A stretch of DNA of 16,401 nucleotides from Armatimonadota bacterium (GCA_030833025.1 JAURHZ010000020.1:1-16401); one strand, 5' to 3'; counted from the first letter of the stretch, positions 1 to 6,774 are shown. Notes: a model not told the origin generated them from the sequence alone. Program-made: numbers and translations.

Positions 1-135
1 TTCGGCGGATGCATCCCCAGGGTTGACATCGGGGTGATACGTTCGCGCGAGCTTCCGGTAAGCCGACTTAATTTCATCCTGGGCGGCGCTTCTGCCGACA
101 CCAAGCACATCGTAGTAGTCGCGTTTATCTGCCAT
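1..135 (-). CDS. dnaJ: DnaJ co-chaperone, N-terminal part (cut by window edge)
   Basis: Only the first 45 codons are inside the window; the gene runs off the left edge. The translation begins MADKRDYYDVLGV and contains helix II (EIKSAYRKLARTY) followed by the J-domain HPD motif at residues 34-36, which stimulates the ATPase of DnaK. The DYY-x-LGV start and the 'HPDVNPGD' stretch are typical of full-length DnaJ. Because the zinc-finger and C-terminal domains are not visible, a shorter J-domain protein such as CbpA cannot be excluded. The ATG at 133-135 lies 99 nt downstream of the rpoZ stop on the same strand, so it is probably the third gene of the hspR-rpoZ unit. No strong Shine-Dalgarno sequence precedes it. 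Confidence 0.9.
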   Translation of the reverse strand, partial: MADKRDYYDVLGVGRSAAQDEIKSAYRKLARTYHPDVNPGDASAE

Positions 136-176
136 AGTCGTGATTCAAAATTCCGCGGATGTTTGGACAATCAAAC

Positions 177-195
177 GCCCCCGAAGCCGCGGGGC
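177..195 (-). other. GC-rich hairpin between rpoZ and dnaJ
   Basis: Positions 177-182 (gccccc) and 191-195 (ggggc) form a short GC-only stem around an 8-nt loop in the 99-nt rpoZ-dnaJ spacer. On the minus strand it is followed by GTTTGATTG rather than a clean T-run, so it is at best a weak terminator or an mRNA processing or stability element. Only the inverted repeat is seen; the role is unknown. Confidence 0.35.
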
Positions 196-234
196 CATCG
201 GGGACGTATGTATTACTACCGCAACGAGAGGTTT

Positions 235-660
235 TTACTCTTCGTCTTCGTCGGTTGCGACTGGCTCGTCTTCTTCCTCTTCTTCGATCTCGACATCATC
301 GAGCTCTTCTTCGGATTCAACAAGCATCGCTTCCATGTCAGCACCAAGTGCGGCTGCGGCACGTGCAAGCTCTGCATCTGGGAGGAATTCATCCACTTCG
401 ACATCGAGGTCACGAGCACCAACGACTGCCTGGCGATCAGCTTCTGCTTCTTGGCCAGCGAGGGATGACTTGTCTTCACGTCCCTTGATAACACCGGCGG
501 CGATTTCTTCAAGGGCTACGGTCAATGGATTCTCGGAGTCCGTTTCCACACGGGAGCGGCTGCCCTCACGAATCTGGCGGCACCGCTTTGCTGCAAGAAT
601 CACCAGCTCATACTTCGACTCAACATTCGCTTCAATTTTGTCTGCGGACGGATAAATCAT
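235..660 (-). CDS. rpoZ: RNA polymerase omega subunit with long acidic C-terminal tail
   Basis: A 141-residue protein whose first about 65 residues fit the omega subunit, which binds and stabilises the beta-prime subunit during RNA polymerase assembly. The fold signature is clear: ESKYELVILAAKRCRQI at residues 14-30 and NPLTVALEEIAAGVI at 44-58. Residues 80-141 are an extension, and the last 27 residues contain 19 Asp/Glu. Bacterial omega is commonly about 60-110 residues, so this is long, though acidic tails of varying length are known in the family. The ATG at 658-660 overlaps the hspR-like stop codon (ATGA), so translation is probably coupled. It sits between the hspR-like gene and dnaJ, implying shared control with heat-shock genes. 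Confidence 0.93.
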   Translation of the reverse strand: MIYPSADKIEANVESKYELVILAAKRCRQIREGSRSRVETDSENPLTVALEEIAAGVIKGREDKSSLAGQEAEADRQAVVGARDLDVEVDEFLPDAELARAAAALGADMEAMLVESEEELDDVEIEEEEEDEPVATDEDEE

Positions 661-956
661 GACATCTCCTGCACTTCCGGCTCATCCACCTCATCGGAGG
701 ATTCTCCAGAAGCAACGCGCTCCATTTCCAAAATGACCTTGACACCCGCGACATTCACGCCGCGAACCTCCGTAAGGTGACGCACCCGCGCCAGTGTCTT
801 AATGTCGGCATCCGAATACAAACGCCGGTTGGATCCAGTCCGCTGCGGCACCACGATGCCCTCTTGATCGAGGACCCGCAATATCCAACAAGGTAGACTA
901 GCCAGCCGAGCGGCCACGCTGATTACGTAGACCGGTTCGTGCTCCTGATGCGCCAT
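657..956 (-). CDS. hspR: MerR-family regulator, HspR-like heat-shock repressor
   Basis: A 99-residue protein. Residues 7-16 (EPVYVISVAA) and the winged-helix block with LRVLDQEGIV, PQRT and NRRLYSDADI at 26-52, then GVNVAGVKVILEME at 66-79, match the single N-terminal DNA-binding domain of HspR. HspR proteins repress dnaK/dnaJ operons by binding HAIR elements. The usual 'HPQTLR' of HspR is replaced here by 'LPCWILR', putting a cysteine in the DNA-binding region. The C-terminal 20 residues are acidic. The ATG at 956 was chosen over an upstream in-frame start at 995 because GGAAAAG lies just upstream and the conserved block begins immediately after it. Linkage to dnaJ supports the heat-shock role. 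The precise target is inferred, and a general MerR regulator remains possible. Confidence 0.8.
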   Translation of the reverse strand: MAHQEHEPVYVISVAARLASLPCWILRVLDQEGIVVPQRTGSNRRLYSDADIKTLARVRHLTEVRGVNVAGVKVILEMERVASGESSDEVDEPEVQEMS

Positions 957-1009
957 CTGTCTTTTCCATTGCCACACAAAATGCCGTAATGGCAAATCGT
1001 CAACCCAAC

Positions 1010-1038
1010 ATTGTACGCTGGAAATACGCCAAACTCAA
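1010..1038 (-). promoter_or_regulatory. Sigma-70 type promoter for the hspR-rpoZ-dnaJ unit, with a HAIR-like half-site
   Basis: On the minus strand there is TTGAGT (-35, positions 1033-1038), a 17-nt spacer and TACAAT (-10, positions 1010-1015). A start near 1003 would leave a 5' leader of about 47 nt before the ATG at 956. The -35 box lies within CTTGAGT (1033-1039), which equals one arm of the HspR operator consensus CTTGAGT-N7-ACTCAAG. The second arm is not present at the expected distance, so autoregulation by HspR is suggestive only. Confidence 0.7.
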
Positions 1039-1206
1039 GCATCGTGGCGCGGGAGATGTGACATACCGTATGGGTAGCAGCGCCATTAATATCCTTACTG
1101 GGTTTACGCCAACACCCGCAAACACCAGTGCAACTAGAAAACCTTTGTGATAGCATCCCTCGTTTGGAAGTACGTCAGTATTTCCATCTGTTAAAGGATA
1201 AAACCC

Positions 1207-1413
1207 ATGCCGAAAATGAAGACGCACAAGGCTGCCGTAAAGCGGTTCCATCAAACCGGGACCGGCAAGCTGATGCATCGGCACACCAAGCGGGCTCATT
1301 CGATGATCAAGAAGACCCCTGGGTGTCGCCGCCGGCTGTACAACGAAGCTACTCTCCATCCTGGAAAGCGCATCGCTGTCGCCCGTCAGCTGCCATATGG
1401 TGCAACCTACTAA
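1207..1413 (+). CDS. rpmI: Large ribosomal subunit protein bL35
   Basis: A 68-residue, strongly basic protein starting MPKMKTHKAAVKRFHQTGTG, the hallmark start of bL35, with the downstream HTKRAHSM and KTPGCRRRL blocks. It is a small component of the 50S subunit. Length matches the family (about 64-68 residues). AAAGGA at 1193-1198 lies 8 nt before the ATG, fixing the start. It is followed by rplT, the usual pair, but infC, often the first gene of this operon, is absent; the divergent hspR-like gene lies upstream instead. No convincing -35/-10 pair is visible in 1041-1206, so the rpmI promoter is unassigned. Confidence 0.97.
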   Translation: MPKMKTHKAAVKRFHQTGTGKLMHRHTKRAHSMIKKTPGCRRRLYNEATLHPGKRIAVARQLPYGATY

Positions 1414-1423
1414 ATTCGTCGTC

Positions 1424-1506
1424 GGGCGGCACGCCGCCCAACTCTCCTGGCGCTGAGCTACTCAATGCTTGGGAGACGGGACCCAACTGCGGGGCACGAA
1501 CCCCGC
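1424..1506 (+). promoter_or_regulatory. Structured rpmI-rplT spacer with three hairpins
   Basis: The 114-nt spacer contains three successive inverted repeats. GGGCGGC/GCCGCCC lies at 1424-1439, effectively a 6-bp stem with loop CACG. TTGGG/CCCAA lies at 1469-1486. GCGGGG/CCCCGC lies at 1489-1506 with a 6-nt loop. None is followed by a T-run, so they are not typical intrinsic terminators. The last ends just before the rplT Shine-Dalgarno (AAAGGA, 1512-1517). L20 is known to repress its own operon by binding mRNA structures in other bacteria, so an L20-binding leader is a reasonable inference, not demonstrated here. Confidence 0.45.
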
Positions 1507-1527
1507 GCCCGAAAGGATAAGTGAAAA

Positions 1528-1881
<354 letters not shown>

Positions 1882-1905
1882 GCTGCCCTGACAGCACGCC
1901 GACAT

Positions 1906-1946
1906 CACAAGCCCGCCGGACACAGTTCGTGCGGGCTTGTGTTTTT
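1906..1946 (+). terminator. Intrinsic terminator between rplT and pheS
   Basis: CACAAGCCCGC (1906-1916) pairs perfectly with GCGGGCTTGTG (1931-1941) across a 14-nt loop and is followed directly by TTTTT (1942-1946). It lies only 20 nt before the pheS ATG. It may partially terminate or attenuate pheST transcription rather than fully insulate it. No leader peptide or T-box sequence is visible to go with an attenuator. Confidence 0.85.
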
Positions 1947-1966
1947 GAATAAAGAACAGCATCGCC

Positions 1967-2956
1967 ATGACACAGCCAATCGCCGACGTACAACGTGAAG
2001 CCCTTGCTGCCATCGCCGCCGCATCCAACACCGCAAACCTGACCGAGCTCGACACGCTCTACCTCGGAAGAAAAGCCGGACGCCTTACAGGCCTGATGCG
2101 CAATCTTGGCACTCTGCCACCCGATGAAAAGCCAGCCTTTGGCGCAGCACTCAATGAAGCGAAATCCGTCATTGAGGCAGCCATCGCAACCCGCGGCGCT
2201 GAGCTTGCTGCAGCCGAACGGGATGCGCGTGAACAACGCGAACGCATCGACCTGACGCTCCCTGGACGCACTCCTGAGCCCGGACGCCTTCACCCCCTCA
2301 CGCAAACATTTGAGCAAGTGCGGAGCGTGATGCTAGCTCTTGGATTCAGCTTCACAGAATCCAACCACTGCGAGGAATACCTCTTCAACTTTGACTGGCT
2401 GAACTATCCCCCAGAACACCCAGCCCTCGATGAACAGATGAGCTTTGTTCTAGATGATGACCACCTGATGCGTACGCACACCACCCCAACACAAGGGCGT
2501 GTCCTCGCTACCGGGCAGAATCCACCACTACGCTATGCTCAAATCGGACGCTGCTTCCGCCGGGATGCGGTCGATGACACGCACAGCCATACCTTCCACC
2601 AAGTGGATGGCTTTGCCGTCGATAAAGACCTCTCGTTGGCAGACCTCAAAGGCGTGATGGCAGAAATCATGCGCGGCATTTTTGGCCCCGAAGCCATTGT
2701 CCGCTTTCGCCCTGACTACTTCCCCTTCGTCGAGCCGGGCGTTGAAATCGCCGTCAAGTGGGGAGACCGCTGGCTTGAAGTGGGTGGTGCAGGGATGATA
2801 CATCCCAACATTTTGAGGAGAGCCGGGATCGACCCGACAGAATACTCAGGCTGGGCTTTTGGCTTTGGCCTTGATCGTATGCCGATGGTCCTTCACGGCG
2901 TCGATCGCCTCCCCCTCTTCCTTGAGAATGACCTCCGCTTCCTGCGGCAGTTTTAA
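1967..2956 (+). CDS. pheS: Phenylalanyl-tRNA synthetase alpha subunit
   Basis: A 329-residue catalytic subunit that forms Phe-AMP and charges tRNA-Phe as an alpha2beta2 complex with PheT. The N-terminal helical arm (about 1-90) contains TLYLGRKAGRLTGLMRNLG. Motif 1 begins at HPLTQTFEQVRSVM, motif 2 includes RTHTTPTQ and CFRRDAVDDTHSHTFHQVDG, and motif 3 lies in YSGWAFGFGLDRM near the C-terminus. The substrate loop reads YFPFVEPG and GGAGMIHP, which resembles the Thermus form rather than the more common FPFTEPS with a Cys cluster. Length is normal. No clear Shine-Dalgarno precedes the ATG, which follows the upstream terminator by 20 nt. Confidence 0.97.
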   Translation: MTQPIADVQREALAAIAAASNTANLTELDTLYLGRKAGRLTGLMRNLGTLPPDEKPAFGAALNEAKSVIEAAIATRGAELAAAERDAREQRERIDLTLPGRTPEPGRLHPLTQTFEQVRSVMLALGFSFTESNHCEEYLFNFDWLNYPPEHPALDEQMSFVLDDDHLMRTHTTPTQGRVLATGQNPPLRYAQIGRCFRRDAVDDTHSHTFHQVDGFAVDKDLSLADLKGVMAEIMRGIFGPEAIVRFRPDYFPFVEPGVEIAVKWGDRWLEVGGAGMIHPNILRRAGIDPTEYSGWAFGFGLDRMPMVLHGVDRLPLFLENDLRFLRQF

Positions 2957-3085
2957 TTAGATGCTCACGCAGACATCAGGTGGTGCTATCCACGCTAGCA
3001 ATATGATGACCTGCTTCAGTCAATCGATGACAACCGCTTCCGACACGTGCGTGGCGGTTGCCATCAGATCCTTAGGAATAAGCGC
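2957..3085 (+). other. pheS-pheT spacer with hairpin and a 42-codon open frame
   Basis: This 129-nt spacer is long for pheST. CAACCGC (3031-3037) pairs with GCGGTTG (3054-3060), with no T-run after it. An ATG at 2961 opens a 42-codon frame whose TGA (3087-3089) overlaps the pheT ATG as ATGA, and the pheT Shine-Dalgarno (TTAGGA) lies inside it. The small frame has no Shine-Dalgarno of its own and its Ser/Thr/Ala-rich product resembles nothing I recognise, so it may be chance. Confidence 0.3.
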
Positions 3086-5185
3086 ATGAAAGTACCTCTT
3101 TCCTGGTTACAAGAGTTCATCCCGGTCCCGGCTGATGGAGTTGCCTTTGACAATTTCTGTGATGCACTCACGATGGCTGGTCTCGAAGTGGAAGAAATTC
3201 TCGATGGACCGACGCTCTACACAAAAGTAACGCCTAACCGTGGCGACTGGGCATCCATCCTCGGAACCGCACGCGAAGCCGCAGCAATCAATCCGGATAT
3301 CGCTGTAACCATGCCAGCAGGCATCACGCTTGCGACCGGCGCTGGCCCTGTCGCGGTAACAATCGATGACCCAGATGCCTGTCCGCGCTACGCAGCAACC
3401 GTTATCCGTGGAGTGAGCATTGGCCCAGCCCCAGACTGGATGCAAGAGCGCCTTACGCAAGCCCTTGGTGATAAGTACAAGCCCGTCAATAACATCGTCG
3501 ATATTACGAATTACGTGATGCTTGAGCTTGGACAGCCGCTGCATGCCTTCGACCTCGCGACCATCGATGGCGGACAAATCATCGTTCGCCGCGCGAAAGC
3601 TGATGAGAAGATCACAACCCTCGATGGCGAAGAGCGGATCCTCTCGGCGCAGCCTCTGTGTATCTGTGATGCCAACCGACCGGTTGCCATCGCGGGCATC
3701 ATGGGTGGTCTCGAGACGGAAATCACATCGGGTACCACGGATATCCTCCTCGAATCCGCACACTTTGAACCTATCACCATTCGGCGAGGTAGCAAAGCGT
3801 TGGGCCTTGCGAGCGAAGCGAGCTACCGCTTCGAGCGCTTTGTTGATCCAAACCTTGTCCTCCAAGCTACCGCACGCGCAGCCGCATTGATCCTTGAGAT
3901 TGCGGGTGGCACGATTGATGGCCCGACAACCGATGTCATTGCAAAGGCACATGTTCCGACACGCGTCCTTGCGCGTATCGACCGTATCCGTCGCCTGCTC
4001 GGAGTTGATATTGACCGGGATGAAGCAGTCGCTGCTCTTAAGCGCCTCGGTATTGATGCGGAACGTTCGGCAGGGGCTCTCGATTGTCTTGTTCCAAGCT
4101 TCCGCCCAGACATCGCGATCGAAGAAGACATCGCCGAAGAAGTCGGCCGTATCGCTCTTGGATACGACAAGCTACCAGAAACCGTGCCTCCAGTTACCAC
4201 TGGACGCGGCATTAATGCACCAGGTGCAGAATTTGCAGCAAAAGTACGCACAATTCTGACGGGTCTCGGCCTGCAAGATATTGTTGGCCATTCGCTTACA
4301 TCCCCTGAAACCGCCTGGACGCAAGCGGAACAAGATGCATTGGTAGCGATTCGCAACCCGATGGCTCCTCAGTATTCATCGCTGCGTACATCGTTGTTTG
4401 CAACCCTCCTCCCCACAGCCGCTCGTGCAGTGGATAGCGGAATCCGCGACTTTGGAATCTTTGAGCTGGGAAGTGTTTATCGCCGAACAGACGACGGGGC
4501 CTATGCTGAGCCACGGCACTTAGCGGTGATTCTCGCAGGTTCGCTTACGGCTGGGATGTGGGGAATAAAGGCTGGACTCATCCCAGTAGATGTCTACTTT
4601 GCCAAGGGAATGGTTGAGCATTTGCTCAGCGGACTTGGGATTGGCGACTTTACCGTAACGCAATCGACGCATGTCCTTGGGCATCCGTACCGCACCGCAG
4701 AAGTGACGGTTGGGGGCAAGGTTATCGGCTATTTTGGCGAGATTCGCAGCGGCCTCACACTCCCTGCCCGCGATTCGGACACAGGGCAGCTGTATAACAC
4801 AGCCGAAAGCATCCCAGCACGGTCGGTGTTTATCGACCTAAGTGCAGATGCCCTTATGGAGCTTCAGGGTACTGCCGCGAGTGCCGGAGGCTACAAGGCC
4901 ATCAGCCGCTTCCCGGCTATCTCACGCGATATTGCACCAGTCGTCCCCCTCACAACTGACTTTTCGGCTATCCATGCCGCGATTATCAGTGCTGGCGGAG
5001 AGTTCCTGCGCTCGGCGGAGCTTACGGATCTTTATGCGGGTCAGGGAATTCCGGAAGGGCACCATGCCCCTACGGTGCGTATTGTTTTCCAAGCGGATGA
5101 TCGGACGCTTACGAGTGCTGAGGTCGATGTTGCGATGTTAGCGATTCGCAGTGCCTGTGAAGCGTGTGGAGCGCAGTTCCGCTAA
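3086..5185 (+). CDS. pheT: Phenylalanyl-tRNA synthetase beta subunit lacking the OB-fold tRNA-binding domain
   Basis: A 699-residue beta subunit, partner of PheS, carrying the editing domain that hydrolyses mischarged Tyr-tRNA-Phe. The start MKVPLSWLQEF is the family start; a 13-residue longer frame from 3047 was rejected because AGGA precedes the ATG at 3086. After GLEVEEI (32-38) the sequence goes almost directly to VTPNRGDW (48-55). In standard PheT (about 780-820 residues) an OB-fold of about 110 residues lies between these blocks, and it is missing here. The B3/B4 editing region (PVNNIVDITNYVMLELGQPLHAFD, GIMGG, SEASYRFER), the B5 region (ending in RPDIAIEEDIAEEVGRI) and the C-terminal FDX-ACB domain (about 603-699, SRFPAISRDIAPVV) are all intact. 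The clean joint argues for a real domain loss rather than a damaged gene. Confidence 0.96.
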   Translation: MKVPLSWLQEFIPVPADGVAFDNFCDALTMAGLEVEEILDGPTLYTKVTPNRGDWASILGTAREAAAINPDIAVTMPAGITLATGAGPVAVTIDDPDACPRYAATVIRGVSIGPAPDWMQERLTQALGDKYKPVNNIVDITNYVMLELGQPLHAFDLATIDGGQIIVRRAKADEKITTLDGEERILSAQPLCICDANRPVAIAGIMGGLETEITSGTTDILLESAHFEPITIRRGSKALGLASEASYRFERFVDPNLVLQATARAAALILEIAGGTIDGPTTDVIAKAHVPTRVLARIDRIRRLLGVDIDRDEAVAALKRLGIDAERSAGALDCLVPSFRPDIAIEEDIAEEVGRIALGYDKLPETVPPVTTGRGINAPGAEFAAKVRTILTGLGLQDIVGHSLTSPETAWTQAEQDALVAIRNPMAPQYSSLRTSLFATLLPTAARAVDSGIRDFGIFELGSVYRRTDDGAYAEPRHLAVILAGSLTAGMWGIKAGLIPVDVYFAKGMVEHLLSGLGIGDFTVTQSTHVLGHPYRTAEVTVGGKVIGYFGEIRSGLTLPARDSDTGQLYNTAESIPARSVFIDLSADALMELQGTAASAGGYKAISRFPAISRDIAPVVPLTTDFSAIHAAIISAGGEFLRSAELTDLYAGQGIPEGHHAPTVRIVFQADDRTLTSAEVDVAMLAIRSACEACGAQFR

Positions 5186-5208
5186 TGGCGCAGCTGACGT
5201 AAGCAACG

Positions 5209-5245
5209 AAAAAACCTCCCAGTCAAGTCAGGCGGGAGGTTTCTT
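5209..5245. terminator. Bidirectional terminator between pheT and the SPFH gene
   Basis: AAACCTCCC (5212-5220) pairs with GGGAGGTTT (5234-5242) around a 13-nt loop. On the plus strand the stem runs into TTTCTTT, and on the minus strand into a run of six T (complement of 5209-5214). It lies between two converging genes, pheT and the SPFH gene, and probably ends both transcripts. Confidence 0.85.
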
Positions 5246-5262
5246 TGCTATATGAGAGCTAG

Positions 5263-6144
5263 CTACTTCGCCTTGTCACCTTTGACATCGAGGAGCTCTC
5301 TAACATCGATAATCATCCCACTACCGCTTTGCACAGTGGGCAAGTGGCCATCCCACTTCTCAATCCAGTCCTTGGCAAGAACGAGCTTACCGCCTTGGGT
5401 TTGGAAGGCCTCTGCGTTAATCTTTGCAGATTCTGCAAGGCCACGCGCACGGGTTATAGCCGTTGTTGCTTCGAGCTTGGCTTGGTCCAGAATGTACTTT
5501 TGCTTTTCGGCCATTTGTTGCGCGACCTGTTTTTGCTCGATTGCGCTATTGAACTCCTGTGAGAACGTGAAGTTTGTAAGTGAGACTCCATTGGGTTCCA
5601 CCACAACATGATAGTCACGGAGACGGTTTACAAGCTCTGTGTGGACTTCGGCCTTTACCTTGTCTCGGAGACGGATGAGGTCTTCAGCCGTGTAGCGGGC
5701 GGTTACGACTTTGAGGGATTCATGGACTGCCGGGTCGATCACGCGAAAGCGGTATTCACTGCCGACGGTTTGATAGAGGTGTCCGACGCCGGTTGGCTCG
5801 ACGTGATAGTTGAGCGCAACGGTGCATTGCACGGTCTGGAGGTCACGGGATGCAGCGGATGCCTCTGCTTGCTCTTTTTGCGTACGGACTTCGAGTTGCT
5901 CGACGGTGTTGATTCCGGGCATCACGAGGTGGATGCCCTCTGTGAGGACGCCCTTCACCGCTCCAAACTGTAGCAAAACGCCGCGGTAGCCCGCGGGCAC
6001 AAGGACGATTGCAGATCCCGCCGAGCCTATCAGGACGAGGAGTACGGCCGCGATACGCATCGGGATTGAGAAGCGCATCGCTGTCTTTGGAACCATCACG
6101 GATGCGATAGCAACGAGCACACCTAGGACGGTAAACGTGAACAT
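5263..6144 (-). CDS. Prohibitin/SPFH-domain membrane protein
   Basis: A 293-residue protein with two N-terminal hydrophobic segments (about 3-19 and 31-50) followed by a prohibitin-type SPFH domain: VPAGYRGVLLQFGAVKGVLTEG near 49-70, HLVMPGINTVEQLEVRTQ, then YTAEDLIRLRDKVKAEV and GVSLTNFTFSQEFNSAIEQKQVAQQ. The last part is an Ala/Glu/Gln-rich helix likely to oligomerise. SPFH proteins form large ring or cage assemblies on membranes and often partner with AAA+ proteases such as FtsH; no such partner is in this window. AAGGAG lies 10 nt before the ATG. It follows an unrecognised gene by 14 nt on the same strand, so the two are probably cotranscribed. The family assignment is firm; the physiological role is unknown. 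Confidence 0.9.
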   Translation of the reverse strand: MFTFTVLGVLVAIASVMVPKTAMRFSIPMRIAAVLLVLIGSAGSAIVLVPAGYRGVLLQFGAVKGVLTEGIHLVMPGINTVEQLEVRTQKEQAEASAASRDLQTVQCTVALNYHVEPTGVGHLYQTVGSEYRFRVIDPAVHESLKVVTARYTAEDLIRLRDKVKAEVHTELVNRLRDYHVVVEPNGVSLTNFTFSQEFNSAIEQKQVAQQMAEKQKYILDQAKLEATTAITRARGLAESAKINAEAFQTQGGKLVLAKDWIEKWDGHLPTVQSGSGMIIDVRELLDVKGDKAK

Positions 6145-6158
6145 TTGTCGTGATCTCC

Positions 6159-6701
6159 TTAGGGAGCGGAAAGATATTTCGTAGTGTTAGTCTCAGGGAC
6201 ACGCACAGATGCATCGATAACAAAGCGGCTTGGCTCAACAGAGAGCTGCAGCTTGTGTAGGCAGTGCAACCAGGCGGAGAAACCGACATTGGTGAGGAGT
6301 GGCCGAAGGTCGAGTCGGGCCTGTGCCTTGTCCACGGTTAGCTCCGCTGGCAGATGCGCCTGGAGAAGTGGCAGGAGCATGGAGAGGAGTGTTGGTGGAT
6401 CTATAAAGGTCATCGTGAGGCAGGGAAACGGAGCAGCTGCAGCACTGAGGACAACTGGAATTTCGATACGCTTTGGGAGTGGCCACTGGTTGACATCGAT
6501 GATGATCGCGGCATTCCCACCCCCGAGTGCTGCAACGGCGACACCGGTAACGGGACTTTGGCGTCCTTGGAACTTTTTGGCGATTTCCGCGTTGATTAGC
6601 GCTGTAGGCAGGGGAAGGCGAAAGTCAGCTTCGAAGCCTGGGTACATATCAGGGGTCGGCATCGCTACCGGACTTTCAGTCCTTGAGGTTGAATCACTCA
6701 C
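6159..6701 (-). CDS. Unrecognised protein upstream of the SPFH gene
   Basis: I do not recognise this protein. From the GTG at 6701 it has 180 residues: a Ser/Thr-rich start, then EADFRLPLPTALINAEIAKKF and alternating hydrophobic strands (AAIIIDVNQ, RIEIPVVLSA, LTMTFIDPP), a hydrophobic segment LLSMLLPLLQAHLP and a final strand RFVIDASVRVP. There is no clear signal peptide or transmembrane helix. The pattern suggests a beta-rich protein that might bind lipid, an inference from texture only. GGAGGT abuts the GTG with almost no spacing. An ATG at 6662 (MPTPDMYPGF) is an equally possible start but has no Shine-Dalgarno. A TTG at 6740 lies at or upstream of the predicted transcript start. It ends 14 nt before the SPFH gene, suggesting a functional pair. 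Confidence 0.65.
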   Translation of the reverse strand: MSDSTSRTESPVAMPTPDMYPGFEADFRLPLPTALINAEIAKKFQGRQSPVTGVAVAALGGGNAAIIIDVNQWPLPKRIEIPVVLSAAAAPFPCLTMTFIDPPTLLSMLLPLLQAHLPAELTVDKAQARLDLRPLLTNVGFSAWLHCLHKLQLSVEPSRFVIDASVRVPETNTTKYLSAP

Positions 6702-6745
6702 ACCTCCATGGTACGTTATCCGGTGGTGTTCTGGTTCCAACCGGC

Positions 6746-6774
6746 ACGATAATGAAAGGCCAGCGCAATGTCAA
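6746..6774 (-). promoter_or_regulatory. Sigma-70 type promoter for the unrecognised gene and SPFH gene
   Basis: On the minus strand a perfect TTGACA (6769-6774) is followed by a 17-nt spacer and TATCGT (6746-6751, four of six matches to TATAAT). Transcription would start near 6739. The -35 box overlaps the start codon of the divergent plus-strand gene at 6768, and the -10 box overlaps a plus-strand GATAAT at 6748-6753. RNA polymerase binding here would therefore probably compete with transcription of that gene. Confidence 0.6.

Noticed and set aside
140..655. Long Ser-rich open frame on the plus strand opposite rpoZ
   Set aside because: It is the antisense of the Asp/Glu-rich omega tail; the low-complexity Ser runs follow from that codon pattern, and rpoZ is well supported.
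1019..1039. Full HAIR operator (CTTGAGT-N7-ACTCAAG)
   Set aside because: Only one arm (1033-1039) is present; the second arm at the required distance does not match, so only a half-site is claimed.
1041..1206. Promoter for rpmI
   Set aside because: Several AT-rich hexamers exist (such as TAATAT and TAGCAT), but none has a -35 match at 16-18 nt.
1882..1966. T-box or phenylalanine leader-peptide attenuator for pheST
   Set aside because: The spacer is only 85 nt, with no T-box core sequence and no Phe-rich small frame; only the terminator is supported.
3107..3952. 281-codon minus-strand frame opposite pheT
   Set aside because: It lies wholly inside the strongly supported pheT, and its Cys/Asp/Arg-rich translation shows no domain.
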